Origin: Gammaproteobacteria bacterium
Lineage (GTDB): Bacteria; Pseudomonadota; Gammaproteobacteria; S012-40
Assembly (NCBI GenBank): GCA_027021445.1
Contig: JALUUH010000235.1
Location: 1-64,000, forward strand
Direction of reading: 5' to 3'
DNA: 64,000 nucleotides
Shown here piece after piece: positions 8,143-16,504 of the stretch (its first letter is position 1; the number at the start of each line of letters is the position of its first letter). The notes beneath the pieces are model-generated. The model had not been told where the DNA came from. It made no database searches and saw only the letters and a list, made by a program, of their open reading frames with translations. Position numbers and translations under genes: made by a program.

Positions 8143-9318
8143 TCAAATTTTCCCTGAGATAGCGTTGCTTAATATTTCTACATAATCTGCTTTATGCATG
8201 GGCAATGGGTTGCTCGCTGAAGAAGGGTCATTGACTGCCTGGTTAGCAATTAAATCGATGTGTTCACTGCTAATGCCAATTTCAGAGAGTGAATGAGGGA
8301 TCTGAATTTCTTTTCTGAGATTTAGAACCCAATCGAGTACACCCGCGTAAGATCGGGTATCGAGCTCTAGAATATTGGCCAGTCGCTGCATTTTGTGCTT
8401 AATAGCATCTCTATTGTGAACCAGTATATAAGGTATGAGTACTGCGTTTAGTAAGCCATGGTGGGTGTCGAAAAATGCGCCTAAGGGGTGAGCTAACGCA
8501 TGAGTGGCGCCCAGTCCTTTTTGAAAGGAGGTCGCTCCCATCAGCGAAGCGGTGAGCATGTGACTTCTTGCGGTGAAATCCTTGCCATCGTGAACGGCGG
8601 TTGGCAAATACGCCTTTATTAACCGTAGAGCTTCTAATGCAATGCCTTCGGCCATAGGGTGATAGCCTGGAGCACAAAGTGCTTCGAGATTATGCGATAA
8701 AGCATCCATGCCTGTGGCTGCTGTGAGTTTACTGTTAAGCCCGATAGTTAGTGCGGGATCGGCGATGACGGTTTTAGGCATCATTAGTGGATGAAAAATT
8801 ATTTTCTTTTCCACTTTGTTGGTATCAAGAATAACCGCAGCGCGCCCAACTTCTGAGCCGGTGCCCGAGGTTGTGGGAATGGCAATCACTGGAGCTACGC
8901 CGTTGCTATCAACTTTTTTCCAGTTATCATTAATGTCTTCGAATTCCCAGAGTGGCAGAGTTTGCCCGGACATCAATGCGATCGTTTTGCCTGCGTCAAG
9001 GCTGCTACCACCGCCGAATGCAATGACTCCGTCATGATTTCCCTGTCGATAGACCTCGACCCCGCTGCGAATGTTTTCTCCCGTTGGGTTGGATTTAACA
9101 TCCGAGAATACATCGGTAGATAAGTTTTTTGATGAGAGATGTTTGATTGTATTTTGTACGAAAGAAAGACTCACTAGCATATTGTCAGTGACCAGCAATG
9201 GACGGGTGATCTGTAATTCTGCACATGCAATATCAATTTTTTCGATTTCTCCGGGGCCAAATCGAACACGGGTTGGGTAATTCCAATTACCGACTAACTT
9301 TTGTTTGTCAGTTGTCAT
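8143..9318 (-). CDS. Iron-containing alcohol dehydrogenase
   Basis: A 391-residue group III (iron-dependent) alcohol dehydrogenase that interconverts an alcohol and aldehyde with NAD(P). Visible motifs are the nucleotide-binding GGGSSLDAGK near residue 102, IPTTSGTGSEV near 148, and metal ligands in TGMDALSHNLE near 203 and in HALAHPLGAFFDTHHG near 275. It lies 10 bases downstream of the aldehyde dehydrogenase gene on the same strand and is probably in one operon with it and the glutamine-synthetase-like ligase. In such a context it would oxidise the hydroxyl group of a gamma-glutamylated amino alcohol; that substrate is an inference. Confidence 0.93.
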   Translation of the reverse strand: MTTDKQKLVGNWNYPTRVRFGPGEIEKIDIACAELQITRPLLVTDNMLVSLSFVQNTIKHLSSKNLSTDVFSDVKSNPTGENIRSGVEVYRQGNHDGVIAFGGGSSLDAGKTIALMSGQTLPLWEFEDINDNWKKVDSNGVAPVIAIPTTSGTGSEVGRAAVILDTNKVEKKIIFHPLMMPKTVIADPALTIGLNSKLTAATGMDALSHNLEALCAPGYHPMAEGIALEALRLIKAYLPTAVHDGKDFTARSHMLTASLMGATSFQKGLGATHALAHPLGAFFDTHHGLLNAVLIPYILVHNRDAIKHKMQRLANILELDTRSYAGVLDWVLNLRKEIQIPHSLSEIGISSEHIDLIANQAVNDPSSASNPLPMHKADYVEILSNAISGKI

Positions 9319-9328
9319 TTTTTCGCCT

Positions 9329-10720
9329 TTATAAGTCGAGCTTTAAATGAAAAGATTTTGTTTGCGTGAGTTGCTCATAACCTATTTCAGAGAGGCTGCA
9401 ACCGCGGCCTGAGTTTTTTAATCCTGTCCATGCAAGCGCAGGATCGAGGTAGTCACATCTGTTCATAAACCATGTTCCGACCTGAGCTTGTTGTCCCAGT
9501 TTAAGCGCAATTTTTTCATCAGTTGTCCATACTGAGGCGGTTAGGCCAAATTCACTATCATTGATTAAGTTCATTGCTGCTTCGTCAGATGTTACTTGCA
9601 TAATTCCGACAACAGGCCCGAAGCTTTCAACTTTCATAATAGACATGCTGTGGTCGACTTCAGTCAACACTTGTGGCGCGAGATATGGGCTGTCTTTATT
9701 GTATTCTGTAAAGAGTTGAGATGGTATACAGGCCGTAGCACCGTCTGCTATAGCTGTGTTGATTTGCTTGCGAACATGGTTTGCAGCTCTGATACTAACC
9801 ATCGGGCCTAATTCGGTTTCAGGATTTAATGGATTACCCAGCTGGTATAACTTTACCTTCTCAACAAACTGCGCAAGAAAACTCTCATATATATGTTCAT
9901 GAACATATATTCGTTCTATGCCACAACAAGATTGACCTGAATTAAAATAAGCGCCATCGACAAGACTTTCAACCGATTTTTCTAAATTTGCATCAGGTCT
10001 TACGTATGCTGCATCTTTTCCACCGAGTTCTAATCCCATGCCGATAAATCGAGTAGCGGCTGCTGCTTGAATATGCCTCCCTCCTGCTACCGATCCGGTA
10101 AAAGAAACAAAATCAATATTGCTATTTTTTACCAGTTTCTCGGTCGATTCATGATCTAAATATAATGACTGAAAAACCCCATTAGGCAAACCGGCTGCAT
10201 GCAGTGCTGCTGCGATGCGCCTGGCAGTTAAAGGGGTTTGCGACGAGGGTTTTAAAATGACGCTATTGCCTGCCATTATAGCTGGAATTATTGCATTGAC
10301 CGCTGTTAGATAAGGATAGTTCCACGGAGCAATGACAAATACGTTTCCACAGGGATTGCGTTGTATAAAGCGTTCAATGTTGTTTTTTTTGGGAATCTGG
10401 ATGTTTGCCAATTTATGTTCGGCAATATCTATCATGTATCTGGCGCGTTCGGCAAAACCCAGTACTTCACCTTCGCAATAGCGGATAGGTCTGCCCATTT
10501 GCCAGCAAATCTCTTCTGCAATCATGCTTTTTTGAGCCAAGATATTTTCAACAGCTTGTAGGCATATTTGCTTGCGTTGTGACAGTGAGCTAAATTTCCA
10601 TTGAGCGGAAATTTGACTAGATAGGCTAAGTGCTTGCTGAATATTATTTTGGCTGGAATAGCTCAGTTCTAAATATTGATGGTTATCAATAGGTGAAATG
10701 ACTTGAAATTTTTTTTCCAT
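9329..10720 (-). CDS. NAD(P)-dependent aldehyde dehydrogenase
   Basis: The 463-residue protein is a canonical aldehyde dehydrogenase that oxidises an aldehyde to the acid. Seen: the cofactor-binding APWNYPYLT near residue 131 and SFTGSVAGG near 206, the general base Glu in LELGGKD near 232, and the catalytic Cys in NSGQSCCG near 266. It resembles succinate-semialdehyde/gamma-glutamyl-aminoaldehyde type enzymes. Position between an alcohol dehydrogenase (10 bases downstream) and a glutamine-synthetase-like ligase (43 bases upstream) suggests it takes the product of the first and feeds an amide hydrolase. The true substrate is not determined by sequence. Confidence 0.93.
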   Translation of the reverse strand: MEKKFQVISPIDNHQYLELSYSSQNNIQQALSLSSQISAQWKFSSLSQRKQICLQAVENILAQKSMIAEEICWQMGRPIRYCEGEVLGFAERARYMIDIAEHKLANIQIPKKNNIERFIQRNPCGNVFVIAPWNYPYLTAVNAIIPAIMAGNSVILKPSSQTPLTARRIAAALHAAGLPNGVFQSLYLDHESTEKLVKNSNIDFVSFTGSVAGGRHIQAAAATRFIGMGLELGGKDAAYVRPDANLEKSVESLVDGAYFNSGQSCCGIERIYVHEHIYESFLAQFVEKVKLYQLGNPLNPETELGPMVSIRAANHVRKQINTAIADGATACIPSQLFTEYNKDSPYLAPQVLTEVDHSMSIMKVESFGPVVGIMQVTSDEAAMNLINDSEFGLTASVWTTDEKIALKLGQQAQVGTWFMNRCDYLDPALAWTGLKNSGRGCSLSEIGYEQLTQTKSFHLKLDL

Positions 10721-10763
10721 AACTATGTTTTAGAATGTAAGTTGTTAATGAAATGTGGGGAAG

Positions 10764-12131
10764 CTATATGATTTCAAAATAGCGTTCGAGCTCCCAGTCG
10801 GTAATATGCTTGCGAAATTCTCGTTCTTCCCATTCTCTGCTCGCTGCGTAATGAGATACAAAGGCTTCGCCAAATAATTCGTTTGCTATAGTCGATTGTT
10901 TCAAATTTTGCGCAGCATCCCATAGCGTTGTTGGTAATTTCAGGTTGTCAGAACTTTTTTGTTCATAGGCATTACCACTATTTGCATCAGTAGGTTCGAT
11001 TTTGTTTTTTATTCCCCAAATTCCTGATACGAGTGCTGCGGCGAGTGCAAGATAGGGGTTTGCATCAGATGCAGCAATACGGTATTCAACACGTTGGGAT
11101 TTTTCACTGCCCGGGATAACACGCAATGCACAGGTTCTATTTTCTATACCCCAGCTCGCAGTTGTTGGTGCCCAAAAACCGGGGATCATCCGAGTATATG
11201 AATTTACGGTGGGTGCAATCATTGACAAGAGGTCGGGCATTAACTTTTGTTGTCCACCAATAAAATGACGCATTGAGTCGCTAATATTATGCGTTTGAGA
11301 TGGATCGTGAAATATGGATTTTCCATGTTTGTCTCTTAACGATAGGTGAATGTGCCCACTTTGCCCCGGCCAGTCGGAAGACCATTTAGCCATAAAGGTT
11401 GCCATTTTATGATTGCGTTGAGCAATGACTTTAGTAAATGTTTTAAACAAGCTCGCTTTGTCCGCAGCATTGAGTGCGGTGTCTACTGTTATTGCGGCTT
11501 CTAGCACACCGGGCCCCGTTTCTTCGTGTAGGCTTTCTATGGGGAAGTCCATTTGCTCTGCGGTGCTTAATAGCTCATTATAAATATCACTATCGACTGA
11601 GTTTCTTAATACTGAATAGCCAAATGATCCTGGCGCGAGTGGTTTTAGATTTTTGAATTCCTTTTCTCTTACCGAGTCGCGAGTTTCGTTAAAAACAAAA
11701 AATTCGTATTCAAGGGCAGCATATGGAATGAAGCCTATGATTTTTGCGTCGTCGATGACCTTCTTTAAAATGTTTCTGGGGCATAGTTTTGCTGCCTCAT
11801 TTTCGAATTCGGCAAGAAAAAATAATTGCTTGTCCTCAAATGGAATGTCTCTACATGATTCAGGGATGATGCGCGCATTGGCATCTGGGTATCCGGTATG
11901 CCATCCAGTGTATTTGACGTTATCATATAATTGATCTTTAGAGTCCCAGCCGAGTATTACGTCACAAAACCCAAAGCCATTATCTAATGCAGACAAAAAT
12001 TTTTCTTTGGACATGTATTTTCCGCGCAGAATGCCATCCATATCCGTTATCCCTACTTTGATGTGGCTTAACATTCTTTCTTCGATGATTTTTTTAACAT
12101 CCTCGGTTGTTATAAGCTGTCTAGCGTCCAT
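10764..12131 (-). CDS. Glutamine-synthetase-like gamma-glutamyl-amine ligase
   Basis: A glutamine synthetase family enzyme of 455 residues. It has the catalytic-domain motifs EYEFFVF near residue 117, WSSDWPGQSGHIHLSL near 250 and ENRTCALRVIPGS near 330. It is closest in style to gamma-glutamylputrescine synthetase (PuuA), IpuC and GlnA-like gamma-glutamyl-amine ligases rather than to ammonia-assimilating GlnA, lacking the adenylylation-site context. The start at 12131 was chosen because the protein then begins MDARQL with AGAGG nine bases upstream; an upstream in-frame extension of 40 residues to 12251 overlaps the divergent gene and looks unlikely. It would attach glutamate to an amine as the first step of catabolism. 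Confidence 0.87.
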   Translation of the reverse strand: MDARQLITTEDVKKIIEERMLSHIKVGITDMDGILRGKYMSKEKFLSALDNGFGFCDVILGWDSKDQLYDNVKYTGWHTGYPDANARIIPESCRDIPFEDKQLFFLAEFENEAAKLCPRNILKKVIDDAKIIGFIPYAALEYEFFVFNETRDSVREKEFKNLKPLAPGSFGYSVLRNSVDSDIYNELLSTAEQMDFPIESLHEETGPGVLEAAITVDTALNAADKASLFKTFTKVIAQRNHKMATFMAKWSSDWPGQSGHIHLSLRDKHGKSIFHDPSQTHNISDSMRHFIGGQQKLMPDLLSMIAPTVNSYTRMIPGFWAPTTASWGIENRTCALRVIPGSEKSQRVEYRIAASDANPYLALAAALVSGIWGIKNKIEPTDANSGNAYEQKSSDNLKLPTTLWDAAQNLKQSTIANELFGEAFVSHYAASREWEEREFRKHITDWELERYFEII

Positions 12132-12237
12132 CTTGTGGCCTCTTAATGGTAGGGAGTATGTATTCCTAAGCTGTTGTTGAAAGTAAAATTCTAGTAAAAT
12201 TTCAAGGATCTGCAACGTCGATGCAAGGTGGAGACCA
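12132..12237. promoter_or_regulatory. Divergent promoter region with 9-bp direct repeats
   Basis: The 106-base gap separates the ligase gene (minus) from the amidotransferase gene (plus). The nonamer AGTAAAATT occurs twice with an 11-base period (12182-12190 and 12193-12201), one helical turn apart. This is a plausible operator for a shared regulator, but no regulator gene is adjacent. Confidence 0.4.
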
Positions 12238-12939
12238 GTGAAAGTAGGCATATTGCAATGTGATTCTGTATTAATTGAATATCAAGCGGAGTTTGCAGAT
12301 TATCCGCACATGCTTATGCAAATGTTTGCAGCGGTTACCAATGAATTAGAGTATCAGGTTTATAATGTTGTAGACAATGAATACCCCGGAAATTTGAATG
12401 AATGTGATGTATATATAACAACAGGAAGCAAGGTTAGTGTTTATGATAACTTAGCTTGGATTGATGTGCTCAAGCAGTTTATCTGTGATTTGGACCGGAA
12501 TCAGAAAAAACTCGTTGGCATTTGTTTTGGACACCAACTAGTCGCTGATGCATTAAATGGTAAAACCCAAGCTTCTGCAAAGGGCTGGGGTGTGGGATTG
12601 TCGAAAAACAAAATCACAATGAAAAAAAACTGGATGTTGCCCAGTCTTGATGCATTAAGAATAATTGTCTCGCACAAAGATCAAGTGCTGGAATTACCCA
12701 CGGGAGCCGAGCTATTGGCCACTAGCGAGTTTTGCCCTCATTTTATGTACCAAATGGGTAAGCATATTATGTGCGTTCAAGGGCATCCAGAGTTTTCATT
12801 CGATTATTCAGCAACGTTAATGACACATCGTCGTAAACTATTGGGTGAGAGTGTTTACCAAGCAGGAATTAATTCCCTGCAATTAAAATCGGACGCTAGG
12901 GTTTTTGCACAATGGATAGTGCAATTTTTCAAAAATTGA
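12238..12939 (+). CDS. Class I glutamine amidotransferase-like hydrolase
   Basis: A single-domain class I amidotransferase of 233 residues. The nucleophile elbow GICFGHQL near residue 96 contains the catalytic Cys, and the catalytic His-Glu pair is in QGHPEFS near 180. Such stand-alone domains act as gamma-glutamyl hydrolases (PuuD is of a related fold) or as carriers of glutaminase activity. Next to a gamma-glutamyl-amine ligase and two oxidoreductases, the likely role is to cleave the gamma-glutamyl amide after oxidation and release glutamate; this is inferred from context. The start is GTG with GGAGA upstream. It is transcribed divergently from the other three genes. Confidence 0.88.
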   Translation: MKVGILQCDSVLIEYQAEFADYPHMLMQMFAAVTNELEYQVYNVVDNEYPGNLNECDVYITTGSKVSVYDNLAWIDVLKQFICDLDRNQKKLVGICFGHQLVADALNGKTQASAKGWGVGLSKNKITMKKNWMLPSLDALRIIVSHKDQVLELPTGAELLATSEFCPHFMYQMGKHIMCVQGHPEFSFDYSATLMTHRRKLLGESVYQAGINSLQLKSDARVFAQWIVQFFKN

Positions 12940-13416
12940 TAAGTGAGCTGTTGATTTTTGCTTTAAATCTAATGTGTTAGTTTGCCGGGAAATATAAAAA
13001 CACAAAGAGTAATGCGTATTTTTATGCTTGTTTTAGTGGTAAAGAGATTATTGCTTAAGAATAAATTAAGTTTGGAACCTTGAAAAATCCCTCTAAGATA
13101 CATAGATAGTTAATAGCGAGTGTTAACACAAAACGTAAATAGCACTTGCATAATACCAAAGTAAAATGTTAAGGTATTGCTTTAGCTATCCAAGAAACAC
13201 TAGAGCGGTTGGTGGCAGTGATGCAAAAGGATTCCTCCTCCCTCCTTTCCTTTGTATCAGACCCAGCTGCTGCTTGATCGCTCTAATCTTGTTTCTATTA
13301 TAATTTTCGACTGACCCGTCTTGCTTTTTCTGTTATTTCAATGACTTGCTTAAACCTAAATTCCGCAGTTGATCGCTCTTGCCTGGCGCTAACTCTTGCA
13401 ATTCAGATTCGCTATT
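12940..13416. other. Intergenic, 477 bases, with GGA-rich stretch and repeat copy
   Basis: No gene is supported. On the minus strand bases 13229-13255 form a GGA-rich tract flanked by TAGAGCG/CGCTCTA ends (13203-13209 and 13277-13283), which could fold as a long imperfect hairpin. A copy of the AACTGNGG...TTTAGGTT motif lies at 13353-13371. A 15-base sequence, CTCTAAGATACATAG (13091-13105), recurs at 40483-40497. Confidence 0.45.
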
Positions 13417-13791
13417 TTAGAATTTAATATTGAGTCCAATTTTAGCGTTATTCGAAATAACGCCAACTTGCATCATCATCGTCGCACTCTGAAAAGTGCG
13501 TCGATATTTTTGCGGTAATAAATGAGCCACTCCGGCATGTAATAAGGCAGTTCCCAAGAAGTAGGCGTTTACTTTGTTGGTCGAAGGACATCGCCCAAGA
13601 GCAGGATTTGTTTCATAATAAGTGCCTTCGCCACATTGTGCGGCTATGTCGCGTGTTTGTCCCCAGTCCGCAATATGAGTGGCAAGATAGCCAATCTCCC
13701 AGGCGGTGTCTGCATTGGACCAAGCATTTGCATGCGATGAAACAACAAGGCTTGAGATAAATGGTAATATGAGAAAGGCGAGTTTTTTCAT
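13417..13791 (-). CDS. Exported hypothetical protein, 124 residues
   Basis: The start at 13791 gives MKKLAFLILPFISS..., a clear signal peptide ending near SSHANA; the longer in-frame start at 13854 would bury it. The mature chain is small, with WSNADTAWEIGYLATHIADWGQTRDIA, a Cys pair (AAQCGEG and GRCPS) that may form a disulfide, and hydrophobic segments (YFLGTALLHAGVAHLL; MMMQVGVISNNAKIGL) ending in Phe. Similar uncharacterised proteins are known to me in proteobacteria, without a function. It is probably periplasmic or membrane-associated. It stands alone between two intergenic regions. Confidence 0.7.
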   Translation of the reverse strand: MKKLAFLILPFISSLVVSSHANAWSNADTAWEIGYLATHIADWGQTRDIAAQCGEGTYYETNPALGRCPSTNKVNAYFLGTALLHAGVAHLLPQKYRRTFQSATMMMQVGVISNNAKIGLNIKF

Positions 13792-14013
13792 TATGTTATG
13801 TCCTACGTAATAAGCTTTATTGTTTTGTTTGTTGCGTAATACGTTGGCGTCCATGCAATAGGGTTCAGCAGTTCGAAAATGCCAACTCGCTCATGTTTTG
13901 TGCTGGGTTTGTTGTTTTAAAGTGGAAAATGAGAGCCTGGTCACATTGCATTTATGCTTGTAGTGTAGGGCTGAGAGCTTATTAATAGGATCCAATGGAA
14001 GAGAGTTATAGCG

Positions 14014-15135
14014 ATGAGGTTTTCAATCGATAAGCCACAGGGCGAAGATAATCAAAGTATAGGTTTATTACGTAGACGTAGCCTAGATTTAGGCTGGTTG
14101 CAGCAAACTAAAGCCCAGGCTCCTCTGAGCGCTCAGCAGATAGCGGATAGATGGTCTTCATCACAAGCGATTGTATTGCCACAGGCGGTGAGTGGCTTTT
14201 TAAAGCCGCAGAAAAAGCATATTACACGTACTCTACAACTGATGGAGCAAGTCCTAGACGAAGTGGATTGTGAAGATGTATTTACCGAATCGCCTTATCA
14301 AGAAAGACTAAATGGAAAATTTGCAATGCTTGGTAGTATTTATGATGAGGGTGACCGTCAGGAAATTGAAAAAATAGAATTTGATGCCTTGGAAAATGGC
14401 GAAATCATCGCAGAAAATTTGTGGGTTAAATTGTCCTGGTTGTCGTTTGATGAAGATGATTCTTCATTTCGTTTACGTTTTTCATTTGGCTTAGAACAAT
14501 ATGAAGATGTGTCGCAAGATCTTCAACGGGAAATATTAACAGCACAGCTTGCAGAGGCTATTTTTCCAGAAAGTGTTGCCATTAGTGAAAATCAAAATCT
14601 GATTGAGCAATGTAAAAATTTATTACAATCAAAAAGCTTAGAATTTGTTGAGCGTATTATCTATTTTAATGCACCTAATGGTGGTGCGCAGTTTCATCAC
14701 GATGTTGAAAAGGGACATGCTGGAGTCGTTTTTTCTCAGCTTTATGGACGTACCGCGTGGTTTGCATTATCGAAGCAGCAATTGTTAAGCGAAGTTCAGT
14801 TTTTTAGGAAAAATACTGCAAGCGCAGAAATGTTTTCAGTGCTTGGAAAAGAAAAAGAATTTGCGGAATTTAAAGCATCAACGGAAGATATGAAAATATT
14901 TTCAGATCAGATGAATGAAGGTGGTCATGATCATGTTGAAGTTTTATTGAATCAGATACCCGAGTTTTTTCAGCAACTCGCAGATAATGGTTATGCCTTC
15001 ATATTAGAGCCTGGTGACGTGATCTTGTTACCGCAGCAAGATGAGGAAAATTGTGTGTGGCATACTGTTTTTTGTTTTGATGATTTTCCAGGGCATGCGT
15101 TATCATTTGCTATGCGGGCGGGGGTCGAAGGTTAA
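14014..15135 (+). CDS. Cupin/JmjC-like protein, probable Fe(II)-dependent oxygenase
   Basis: The 373-residue cytoplasmic protein has in its C-terminal half the hallmark of a JmjC/cupin-8 metal site: HHD within AQFHHDVEKGHAG near residue 229 and a distal His in CVWHTVF near 350, preceded by a GDVILLP turn typical of cupins. The family includes 2-oxoglutarate-dependent hydroxylases of proteins or small molecules. The N-terminal half has no recognised domain. It lies convergent to the Omp85-like gene (8 bases between stops), so no operon partner informs the substrate. Confidence 0.65.
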   Translation: MRFSIDKPQGEDNQSIGLLRRRSLDLGWLQQTKAQAPLSAQQIADRWSSSQAIVLPQAVSGFLKPQKKHITRTLQLMEQVLDEVDCEDVFTESPYQERLNGKFAMLGSIYDEGDRQEIEKIEFDALENGEIIAENLWVKLSWLSFDEDDSSFRLRFSFGLEQYEDVSQDLQREILTAQLAEAIFPESVAISENQNLIEQCKNLLQSKSLEFVERIIYFNAPNGGAQFHHDVEKGHAGVVFSQLYGRTAWFALSKQQLLSEVQFFRKNTASAEMFSVLGKEKEFAEFKASTEDMKIFSDQMNEGGHDHVEVLLNQIPEFFQQLADNGYAFILEPGDVILLPQQDEENCVWHTVFCFDDFPGHALSFAMRAGVEG

Positions 15136-15143
15136 GCCTAGAA

Positions 15144-16490
15144 TCAAAAAAACTGCTTCACTCCGAGTGCAATCCGGCTGGACTGCGACGAGCCACGAAA
15201 AACGGCATAATCTAAGCGTCCCACTGAGCGATAAATCCAAGGGATAATAATGCGTATTCCTAAACCTGCGCTCAGTTTTATACTGTCTTTATCAAACGTG
15301 AGCTCGGTATAGTCGTTTTTTACTTCGGTCACATCGACAAAAAAATTATGCTGAAAAATTGCGAGTTTATGTCGATAACTTGGAATTCGGTATTCTGCAT
15401 TTAATTGCCAATAGGCGCCTCCGCGGAATTGACCATCAAAATATCCACGCACATGTTGAAAGCCTCCCACTAAAAACTGATGCTGTAGTTGTTGTGTGTT
15501 TGTTACTCCCAGTCGCGCTTGTAAAGCAAGATTTCCCGAATGCGGAAGGCGTTTATAATAACGATTAAGAAAAACGAAATGGTAAAAGCTTTCTTCTGTA
15601 TTCTTAGTCAGCATGCTGTGTTTGAAGGTTAAGCCGCTTTCGCCACCACTAAATAAAAAGTTGTCATAATCGGTGCGCCCATATTTGGCGCTAAACGAAT
15701 AGAGTTTTGCTCGGCTTTTGTTTGAATCGGAGATTTGTAATAAGGTTTGCTTATCAAGCATTTCATTTGAATCATATGCAATAAACGCATCCTCGTATAA
15801 TTCAATGGCCGTCCCTGAGCTAAAACCAGATTCGTATTTTTTTTCCAAACTTAGTTTGAATAAATTTCTAGCTAATACATAAGATCCTGTTTTGACTCCA
15901 GAATCCAAATAAAGGCTTTTTGGCTTTTTTATCGAAAAGTAACTGACGCTCGTGGCCACGCGTTTATTGAACATTCGTGGGTTTTGCAACCAAATTGAAC
16001 CTGAGTGTTCGCCATTCCAATTATCGTATTGCACACCACTTTGGATAAACCGTCCTGCGATATTGATGTCATAAAATCCCGCAGTAAGTTGCTCAGTGCC
16101 TCCACCGCTGCTGTAGTTCATGTATGGAATAGCGGTCCACTTTTCTTTAACGCGGATAATGATTTTGGCGGTGTTGTTTGGAAGTCGTTCAATGAAAGGT
16201 GATACCTCGCTAAACAATTCGGTATTTTTAACCCGTTGAATGCTCTCAAGCAAGATGTCGGTTGATAGTTGATCGCCTGTTTTAAATATAAGCTCACGTA
16301 AAACAACGTATTTTTTTGTGCGGCTAAGGCCGCGAATATCGATTTCAGAAACAAGAACCTTATCCTGCAGATTCTGCGTAAGAAGATCTTGATTGGCGAT
16401 AACCTTGAGAGAGAAAAAGTTGAGCGAAAGTAAAGCGGCAAGCGCACAGGCCTGTGCTCGAAGGCGAAAACCGGAAAGAACTACAAACAT
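15144..16490 (-). CDS. Omp85-family outer-membrane barrel with one POTRA-like domain
   Basis: A signal peptide precedes a POTRA-like domain (about residues 40-115: VSEIDIRGLSRTKKYVVLREL) and a C-terminal beta-barrel of alternating strands ending in Phe, characteristic of BamA/TamA/FhaC relatives. VGGFQHVRGYFDGQFRGG in the barrel matches the conserved RGY motif that closes the Omp85 barrel lumen. At 448 residues it has far fewer POTRA repeats than BamA, so it is more like a short TamA or patatin-linked or surface-antigen (D15) protein. It is likely to insert or translocate an unknown substrate at the outer membrane. The gene is 14 bases downstream of fumarase. Confidence 0.8.
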   Translation of the reverse strand: MFVVLSGFRLRAQACALAALLSLNFFSLKVIANQDLLTQNLQDKVLVSEIDIRGLSRTKKYVVLRELIFKTGDQLSTDILLESIQRVKNTELFSEVSPFIERLPNNTAKIIIRVKEKWTAIPYMNYSSGGGTEQLTAGFYDINIAGRFIQSGVQYDNWNGEHSGSIWLQNPRMFNKRVATSVSYFSIKKPKSLYLDSGVKTGSYVLARNLFKLSLEKKYESGFSSGTAIELYEDAFIAYDSNEMLDKQTLLQISDSNKSRAKLYSFSAKYGRTDYDNFLFSGGESGLTFKHSMLTKNTEESFYHFVFLNRYYKRLPHSGNLALQARLGVTNTQQLQHQFLVGGFQHVRGYFDGQFRGGAYWQLNAEYRIPSYRHKLAIFQHNFFVDVTEVKNDYTELTFDKDSIKLSAGLGIRIIIPWIYRSVGRLDYAVFRGSSQSSRIALGVKQFF

Positions 16491-16504
16491 TACAGAATAC
16501 AGAG

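Noticed and set aside
10764-12251. Ligase start at 12251
   Set aside because: It would overlap the divergent gene and add 40 residues with no similarity to the family; ATG 12131 has a ribosome-binding site.
12940-13416. CRISPR-like direct repeats
   Set aside because: The interval shows no regularly spaced repeats; only single short motif copies were seen.
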